A stretch of DNA of 64,000 nt from OLB6 sp964467455 (lineage in GTDB: Bacteria; Bacteroidota; Ignavibacteria; Kapaibacteriales; Kapaibacteriaceae), in contig CAYXQJ010000011.1 in NCBI GenBank assembly GCA_964467455.1, forward strand, positions 24,838 to 88,837. Direction: 5' to 3'. The translations under genes were made by a program, and so were the position numbers. Under the pieces are notes generated by a model that worked only from the letters and a program-made list of their open reading frames with translations, ran no database searches and had not been told where the DNA came from. Each line of letters begins with the position of its first letter. Position 1 is the stretch's first letter. Positions 59,102 to 64,000 of the stretch are shown piece by piece.

Positions 59102-59827
59102 CTATTCGGCGATCACGGCACGCTGACGGGCGAGGAGCGCTTGACGTCGAGGACGGAGTTCGTTGGCCACAAGCTTGGTGGCAAGGATGCGCTGCACGTC
59201 AGAAAGGGTGCGGAATGGATGGTGCGGGATGCGCTGCTCTGTGCACCATGATGCTAACTGATGTTTGGCGAAGACCACATCACAGTGTTCGGCGGCACAA
59301 CGATCTGAACGACCGTCACCTACATAGACCGCTAAGTCCTGTTCACGCAGCGCACCGATGATGCGGTTACGTTTACAGCTCGCACAAAAGCAGGAGCAGG
59401 ATTCGGTTGCGCCCGGATATTGCGCTGACCAGCGCCCTTCGTCCAACGTGAGTTGATTGCAGTGGACGGCGATATCGGTGATACCTTCACGTTGAAGGAT
59501 GGTGTTGATGTAGAGATCAAAGCCATCACTTACGATGTGCGGTTTGATCTGATGAGTACGACAAAACGATATGAGTGATGTGAAGCCCGGATCCACGTCC
59601 ATCGTCATGGCCCAGGCCGTGATCACGGAAGGATCATGCTCACGCAGCAGAGCCACAGCGCGGTCGTAATACTCGCGGACAGAGAACTCTCCGTTGAGGA
59701 GTTGCGAGTGTACGGGTTCGAACGCACCGAACGTTCGGAACAACTCATCACCGGTATCCTGTACCGTGATCGTTCCGTCAAAATCGAGGAAGAGGTGGAT
59801 CTGTTGCTCAGTACGTGTAGAAGCCAC
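59102..59827 (-). CDS. HAD phosphatase, MtnX-like
   Basis: This protein of about 241 residues belongs to the HAD superfamily: catalytic DFDGTITVQDTGD with the two Asp, HIVSDGFDLYI for motif II, and YVGDGRSDRCAAEHCD for motif IV. The pattern fits 2-hydroxy-3-keto-5-methylthiopentenyl-1-phosphate phosphatase (MtnX), a methionine-salvage enzyme, but the substrate is inferred. The GTG at 59827 is chosen because the HAD motif follows at residue about 14; it overlaps the 3HCDH stop by 20 bases. Confidence 0.82.
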   Translation of the reverse strand: MASTRTEQQIHLFLDFDGTITVQDTGDELFRTFGAFEPVHSQLLNGEFSVREYYDRAVALLREHDPSVITAWAMTMDVDPGFTSLISFCRTHQIKPHIVSDGFDLYINTILQREGITDIAVHCNQLTLDEGRWSAQYPGATESCSCFCASCKRNRIIGALREQDLAVYVGDGRSDRCAAEHCDVVFAKHQLASWCTEQRIPHHPFRTLSDVQRILATKLVANELRPRRQALLARQRAVIAE

Positions 59828-60671
59828 GTCCGGCCGCCTTTCCTGACCACCCGGCACGGGCATACTGCTTGAGCAAGACACACGGACGGTAGCGCTCTTG
59901 TTGGTATTCGCGATACAGATTGTCAAGGATCAAGAGCACGACGGGAATGCCGATCTCATCGGCCCATGCGAGGAGACCTTTGGGGTAGTTGACGCCAAGC
60001 TTCATAGCATGATCGATGTCTTGAGGTGTTGCAACACCTTCCATCACGGCAAAGGCAGCTTCGTTGATCAACATCGCCAGGATGCGCAATTGCACGAGGG
60101 CAACGCGATCTTCAACAACGTCAACGCCATAGCCGAGGGTCTCCAGTAAGCGCTGAGCACTCTCACAATGATTCGGAGCGGCGTTCAATCCGCCGGCAAT
60201 GTCAACGCGAGTGGACGTCGACATCACGGAAGGGGCGAGTCCGACCCCAACAATGCGCGCCCCCTGACCGGTAAGCATGCCGATCTCGGTAGCGGTGTTG
60301 GTAAGTGATGATACCATGATCGTGGCCACAGGGTTGACGGCACCGGCGATCTCGAGGGTCGCTTGGCGTTCACGAAGACTTGCCACGGAGAGGTCAACGA
60401 TGTGGGTGTAGGTGCCGGCGTTGGATCGAACGTCGCCGATCACGCGATCAGCGAAGGTGCCGTATTCCTCAGCATCCAAGGCGGACTCACCGATGCCGAC
60501 ATCAACAAGATCGAGTTCCATGTCGAGCTCATCCATCATGTCCATAGGGGGCAGGATGTTGAACGGGATCTGGTGTCCGTCCAGTCGGGCGGCGAATTCA
60601 ACAACGAAGTCCGTGTCGCCCGTCAGCAACACATGATAGGGCTGGGAAGAAGGAAGCGTGTACAGGTTCAT
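59808..60671 (-). CDS. 3-hydroxyacyl-CoA dehydrogenase-like protein with degenerate NAD site
   Basis: This 287-residue protein has the C-terminal dimerisation domain of 3-hydroxyacyl-CoA dehydrogenase (RILAMLINEAAFAVMEGVATPQDIDHAMKLGVNYPKGLLAWADEIG) and the NPVATIMVSSLTNTATEIG part of the first domain. The N-terminal GxGxxG nucleotide motif is missing; VLLTGDTDFVVEF occupies its place. It may be a divergent or non-NAD-binding form. It lies upstream of the HAD gene in the same operon. Confidence 0.78.
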   Translation of the reverse strand: MNLYTLPSSQPYHVLLTGDTDFVVEFAARLDGHQIPFNILPPMDMMDELDMELDLVDVGIGESALDAEEYGTFADRVIGDVRSNAGTYTHIVDLSVASLRERQATLEIAGAVNPVATIMVSSLTNTATEIGMLTGQGARIVGVGLAPSVMSTSTRVDIAGGLNAAPNHCESAQRLLETLGYGVDVVEDRVALVQLRILAMLINEAAFAVMEGVATPQDIDHAMKLGVNYPKGLLAWADEIGIPVVLLILDNLYREYQQERYRPCVLLKQYARAGWSGKAAGRGFYTY

Positions 60672-60687
60672 AGTCGAAATTAGGGGG

Positions 60688-60695
60688 TAAATTTG
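60688..60695 (+). promoter_or_regulatory. -7 promoter element of cdsA (TAAATTTG)
   Basis: TAAATTTG is a perfect TAnnTTTG and ends seven bases before the cdsA ATG at 60703, implying a leaderless or very short leader transcript. It lies in the 31-base gap to the divergent gene. Confidence 0.55.
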
Positions 60696-60702
60696 TCATC
60701 CT

Positions 60703-61581
60703 ATGAACAACCTTATGCAACGGGTGCTGGTCGGCCTGATCGGGATCCCCGCGGCCGTTGGTGCGGTGTGGGTCGGAGGCCTCGTTTTCAATCTTGTCGT
60801 CGTGGCGATCACGACCCTGGCTCTCTGGGAATTCTACTCGCTGGCCAAGGCGAAGAATGTTGACGTGAACCGTCCGTTCGGCATCATGTGGAGTCTGGTC
60901 TTGCAAGCCATCGTCACCGGCATCGTGATGGCGGGTGGGTTCTATGCACTGAATTGGCTTATCACGCTGCAGGCAGCGTTCATCGTCGGCGTGATCGTCC
61001 TGCTCGCCGCCGAGATGTGGCGGAACTCGGAAGACGCCCTCTTGAACGTTTCGACAACGGTGTCGGGTGTAGCCTATGTGACCTTGTGCTTGTCGACCTT
61101 GATGATCTTGCGCGATGTCACCGACCCCGAATTCATGGGTACGATCTCCGATCACGGTGGTGCATTGGTGCTGGCATTGTTCGGAAGTGTGTGGGCATGT
61201 GATTCCATCGCTTACTTCGTGGGCATCGCGATCGGCAAGCACAAGATCTTTCCGCGTGTTTCACCGAAGAAGTCATGGGAGGGTTCTATTGGCGGTGCCA
61301 TCGCTGCCGTTGTTGCCTTCTGGGGCTTCAGTGCCCTTTGGATGCCGCAGATGACGACAACATCGATCGTCGTGATCGGCCTGATCATCGGCATCGGTGG
61401 ACAGATCGGTGATTTTGCAGAGTCGTGGCTCAAGCGTGATGCCGAGGTCAAAGACAGCTCGTCGATCCTTCCGGGACACGGCGGACTGTTGGACCGCTTC
61501 GACAGTATGTTGTTCGTGGCTCCGTTGGTATGGGCCTACATGGTGCTACGCACTCTTCTTCTCGAAAACTTCGCCGGATAA
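60703..61581 (+). CDS. cdsA: Phosphatidate cytidylyltransferase
   Basis: This 292-residue inner-membrane enzyme makes CDP-diacylglycerol for phospholipid synthesis. It has about eight membrane segments and the family signature at the end: SPKKSWEGSIGG, then GDFAESWLKRDAEVKDSSSILPGHGGLLDRFDS. Length is normal. The CDF gene starts 3 bases after its stop. Confidence 0.95.
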   Translation: MNNLMQRVLVGLIGIPAAVGAVWVGGLVFNLVVVAITTLALWEFYSLAKAKNVDVNRPFGIMWSLVLQAIVTGIVMAGGFYALNWLITLQAAFIVGVIVLLAAEMWRNSEDALLNVSTTVSGVAYVTLCLSTLMILRDVTDPEFMGTISDHGGALVLALFGSVWACDSIAYFVGIAIGKHKIFPRVSPKKSWEGSIGGAIAAVVAFWGFSALWMPQMTTTSIVVIGLIIGIGGQIGDFAESWLKRDAEVKDSSSILPGHGGLLDRFDSMLFVAPLVWAYMVLRTLLLENFAG

Positions 61582-61584
61582 CGT

Positions 61585-62496
61585 GTGGCACATCACCATC
61601 ATCACCATGGACATGATCACCATGATCATGTTCACGAGCATCGCGACGTAAAACCGATACGTATCGCTCTGTTCCTCACCGGTATGGTCTTTCTGGTACA
61701 GGTGGTAGGGGGCATTATCTCCAACTCACTTGCGCTGCTAAGCGATGCCGGCCACGTCTTGGTGGATCTTGCCTCGTTGTTGATCGCCTTCTTCGGATTA
61801 CGACTTGCAGAGCGCGCACGTGAGCGCCACGATGTACGCTACACGTTCGGTCTGCGCCGCATCGAGATCCTTGCAGCGCTGACCAATGGTTTCTTGTTGA
61901 TCGGGATCTGTATCTACATCATTATCGAAGCGATCCGTCGGTTTGGCGGAGAACACCATGTGCACGCCGAATCGATGTTGGCCATTGCCGTCATTGGATT
62001 CATCGCCAATGCGATCTCGGCGTTGTATCTGCATAAGAGCGAGCATATCACCACGCGAAGTGCCTATCTGCATGTTCTGACGGACCTCATGTCGAGCGGC
62101 GGCGTCATCATCGCAGCGATCGTGATGTCCGTGTACGACGCCGAATGGCTCGACCCAGCCATTTCGATCATGATCGCCCTGATCATCATGCGCGGTGCCG
62201 TCCGCGTCATCCGCGAGGCCGGCATCATTTTGATGGAGTCCGCCCCCTCACATATCGACCCGAATGTGGTGAGAAGTGAGCTCGTGAACCTTCCGGGGAT
62301 CAGTGATGTTCACGATGTGCATATATGGCAATTGGGGCAGAATGACGTGAATGCGACAGTACATGTGGTGACCGACCGGAAGAACGACGAGGTCGTGACG
62401 GCAGTCCAGAATCACCTTCGAGACCGATTTGGTGTGCAGCACACGACCGTTCAGGTAGAGTCGACCGATCTTGGCGACGGGTGTGGTGCATGCTAG
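61585..62496 (+). CDS. Cation diffusion facilitator, zinc/cobalt exporter
   Basis: This 303-residue inner-membrane transporter has six helices and the CDF metal sites ALLSDAGHVLVDLASL (HxxxD) and AYLHVLTDLMSSGG (HxxxD). It begins, from a GTG, with a His-rich metal-binding tail (VAHHHHHHGHDHHDHVHEH) and ends with a Cys-rich tail (DGCGAC). It should expel Zn2+ or Co2+ using protons. It is coupled to the next gene by a 7-base overlap. Confidence 0.92.
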   Translation: MAHHHHHHGHDHHDHVHEHRDVKPIRIALFLTGMVFLVQVVGGIISNSLALLSDAGHVLVDLASLLIAFFGLRLAERARERHDVRYTFGLRRIEILAALTNGFLLIGICIYIIIEAIRRFGGEHHVHAESMLAIAVIGFIANAISALYLHKSEHITTRSAYLHVLTDLMSSGGVIIAAIVMSVYDAEWLDPAISIMIALIIMRGAVRVIREAGIILMESAPSHIDPNVVRSELVNLPGISDVHDVHIWQLGQNDVNATVHVVTDRKNDEVVTAVQNHLRDRFGVQHTTVQVESTDLGDGCGAC

Positions 62497-62888
62497 ATGA
62501 ACTCTGGACGGTCGGTGTCTTACCGATCGTCGTTCTCGGTTTGGGTGGTTGGTATGCCGCTCACCGCACGTATCGATTCATGGCCTCTGATGCCGGCACG
62601 AAGGCCGTCGTTGCCGTCATGGTGCTGGTAACTCTTGCAGAAGTGATCTGGGCTGCGGCCTATATCACCATGGCTCCGATCGTGTTGATCATTGCAGCAT
62701 ATTTCGGATCGTTCGTGCTGGTGATGGTCGCTGGTCTATCTGTCGGACTGTCGACTGTCATGAGTCTCAACTACCTACGCGTTCGATCGGGCAGACTGAA
62801 GGGAGTGCGCCTGTTGATCTCCGGTATCGTGATCGCCGCGTCAATGGTCGCCCTCTGGGTCTATCTCTATCGTAAGTTCGTAGTGTAA
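62490..62888 (+). CDS. Hypothetical membrane protein
   Basis: This 132-residue protein has four predicted membrane helices (near residues 8-27, 37-57, 60-83 and 105-128) and very few conserved-looking polar residues. It was not recognised. ATG 62490 lies inside the end of the CDF gene, and its stop overlaps the arsS start (TAATG), so it may serve with either gene. Confidence 0.72.
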   Translation: MLDELWTVGVLPIVVLGLGGWYAAHRTYRFMASDAGTKAVVAVMVLVTLAEVIWAAAYITMAPIVLIIAAYFGSFVLVMVAGLSVGLSTVMSLNYLRVRSGRLKGVRLLISGIVIAASMVALWVYLYRKFVV

Positions 62889-63916
62889 TGGCACAGGCAA
62901 CAACATCGCTTCGACGTCGTGGTTCAGAGCTTGCAGAGCCCTCGTTTCAGCTGACAGTCCTTCGGGGCGGAGAAACACCGCACCATCGGATCCCTTCGTT
63001 CCCATCAGTTGAGACGTTGACGCCGCAGGTCTTGCAGGTCAACATCGGAAAGATGTGCAACCAAGCGTGTACACATTGCCACGTTGATGCAGGCCCGGAT
63101 CGCACCGAGATGATGTCGCGAGATGTGATGGAGCAATGTCTTGCCGCCGTGGATGTGCTGAACGTGCGAACGGTCGATATCACGGGCGGTGCACCCGAGA
63201 TGCATCCTGACTTTCGATGGTTGGTTGACGAGGTTGTGAAACGTGGTGTCGACGTGATGGTACGGTGTAATCTCACGATCATCGTTTCTAATCCGAAGTA
63301 TCACGACCTACCGCAGTTCTATGCAGACAGAAACGTGCACGTTGTCTCATCGCTGCCGTGTTACACACAAGACAACGTAGACCGTCAGCGTGGTGAAGGT
63401 GCCTATCGTGACTCGATCGCTGCACTCAAGATGCTTAACGCCGTTGGCTACGGATCTTCGGCATCCGGGTTGATCCTCGACCTAGTCTACAATCCTGGCG
63501 GTGCATCACTTCCCGGACCACAAGCGTCACTACGCGCCGATTACGCACGGATCCTCCACGAAGAACATGGCATTGTCTTCAATGATCTCTATTGCATGAC
63601 GAACATGCCGATCTCGCGCTTCCTGGAAGATCTTCTTGCTGCCGGACGGTATGAATCATACATGCAGCTTCTCGTCGAGTCGTTTAACCCTCATGCACTT
63701 GAACACGTGATGTGCCGAACGACACTGTCGGTCGGCTATGACGGAACGTTATACGACTGCGACTTCAATCAGATGTTGGAACTGCCGGTGTCCGGCCCTG
63801 TTCGCCACGTACGTGAGATCGAACATCTGCGTTCCGTTGCTCGCCCTGTCGTCACCGCGCCTCACTGTTTCGGATGTACTGCCGGGGCCGGTTCCAGCTG
63901 CGGAGGACAGCTTTGA
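62888..63916 (+). CDS. arsS: Radical SAM protein, ArsS-type (arsenosugar biosynthesis)
   Basis: This 342-residue radical SAM enzyme binds its cluster through Cys57, Cys61 and Cys64 (MCNQACTHCHVDAG). The ArsS features are present: TGGAPEMHPDF, LVYNPGGASLPGPQ, and a Cys-rich C-terminus (YDCDFNQM, HCFGCTAGAGSSCGG). ArsS adds the ribose unit of SAM to dimethylarsinite in arsenosugar synthesis. The next gene is of the glycosyltransferase type usually found beside arsS, which supports the call. Confidence 0.9.
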   Translation: MAQATTSLRRRGSELAEPSFQLTVLRGGETPHHRIPSFPSVETLTPQVLQVNIGKMCNQACTHCHVDAGPDRTEMMSRDVMEQCLAAVDVLNVRTVDITGGAPEMHPDFRWLVDEVVKRGVDVMVRCNLTIIVSNPKYHDLPQFYADRNVHVVSSLPCYTQDNVDRQRGEGAYRDSIAALKMLNAVGYGSSASGLILDLVYNPGGASLPGPQASLRADYARILHEEHGIVFNDLYCMTNMPISRFLEDLLAAGRYESYMQLLVESFNPHALEHVMCRTTLSVGYDGTLYDCDFNQMLELPVSGPVRHVREIEHLRSVARPVVTAPHCFGCTAGAGSSCGGQL

Positions 63917-64000
63917 CGTTTGGCGAGACCATCGTGATCGTTTTTTGTCGCGCACCGATCCCGGGAAAGGTCAAGACACGTCTCGCTGCCGGTATTGGTG
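63913..64000 (+). CDS. TIGR04282-type (DUF2064) glycosyltransferase, N-terminal fragment
   Basis: The TTG at 63913 overlaps the arsS stop and opens a frame reading TIVIVFCRAPIPGKVKTRLA, close to the family start found in arsenosugar-linked glycosyltransferases (DUF2064, nucleotide-binding). Only 29 residues lie in the window; the gene continues beyond base 64000. Confidence 0.75.
   Translation, partial: MTFGETIVIVFCRAPIPGKVKTRLAAGIG

Overview
The window reads as a chromosomal segment of a Gram-negative bacterium of the Bacteroidota/Chlorobi side of the tree; my best guess is a Kapabacteria/Ignavibacteria-like lineage. The reasons are a Bacteroidota-type RNA polymerase omega protein, a type IX secretion C-terminal sorting domain, -7 promoter elements of the TAnnTTTG type, lipid A (LpxH) and outer-membrane barrel genes, and roughly 57% GC. 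The lineage call is inference; no rRNA or tRNA gene was found. Gene density is very high, many neighbours overlap by 1-20 bases (ATGA, TAATG), and no gene-free stretch exceeds 300 bases.

Layout. 1-6.7 kb: two short-chain dehydrogenases, acylphosphatase, then an M16 peptidase homologue, DcuC transporter, cysteine desulfurase and MoxR ATPase chain. 6.8-13.7 kb: an asparagine/aspartate operon (DcaP-like porin, periplasmic asparaginase, AspT-like and DcuA/B-like transporters, and an aspartase that carries a signal peptide). 13.7-18.5 kb: a lone HsdR-N nuclease-type protein, Der GTPase, a hypothetical protein and a DUF4258/DUF2283 pair. 18.5-22.2 kb: a sulfide/persulfide operon (TauE, thioredoxin, rhodanese, CstB-like dioxygenase) behind a Crp/Fnr regulator. 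22.2-25.6 kb: sigma factor, UbiA-like protein, lipoproteins, dCTP deaminase. 25.7-39.2 kb: a DNase II-family gene converging on a seven-gene minus-strand operon. That operon combines glutathione synthesis (GshA-type ligase, GshB), a gamma-glutamylcyclotransferase-like protein, a 1755-residue kinase/AAA/TPR/GAF/cyclase protein, a PF04185 phosphoesterase and two uncharacterised proteins. 39.3-46.8 kb: housekeeping genes (glycosyltransferase, SIMPL, ABC-F, CoaBC, omega, DCC protein, RsmB-like methyltransferase). 46.8-51.3 kb: Rieske protein, heme-motif beta-barrel protein, cytochrome lipoprotein, PanB. 51.3-56.7 kb: LpxH and a four-gene operon with ATP-grasp, HTH protein, unknown protein and a MIO ammonia-lyase. 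56.7-64 kb: pirin, FMN reductase, a T9SS cargo protein, HAD phosphatase, 3HCDH-like protein, CdsA, CDF zinc transporter, ArsS radical SAM enzyme and the start of a TIGR04282-type glycosyltransferase.

The most striking structure outside genes is a family of short tandem repeats. Arrays with 7- or 8-base units, of different sequence at each locus, sit within a few bases of start codons (SDR, der, CstB-like, dcd, coaBC) or against -7 promoter elements (dcd, rpoZ). Arrays with 12- or 15-base units lie in frame inside dcuC and an ABC-F gene, and heptamer arrays encode the inter-domain linker of CoaBC. Together with the periplasmic aspartase module and the gamma-glutamyl/cyclase operon, these are the best leads for something undescribed.
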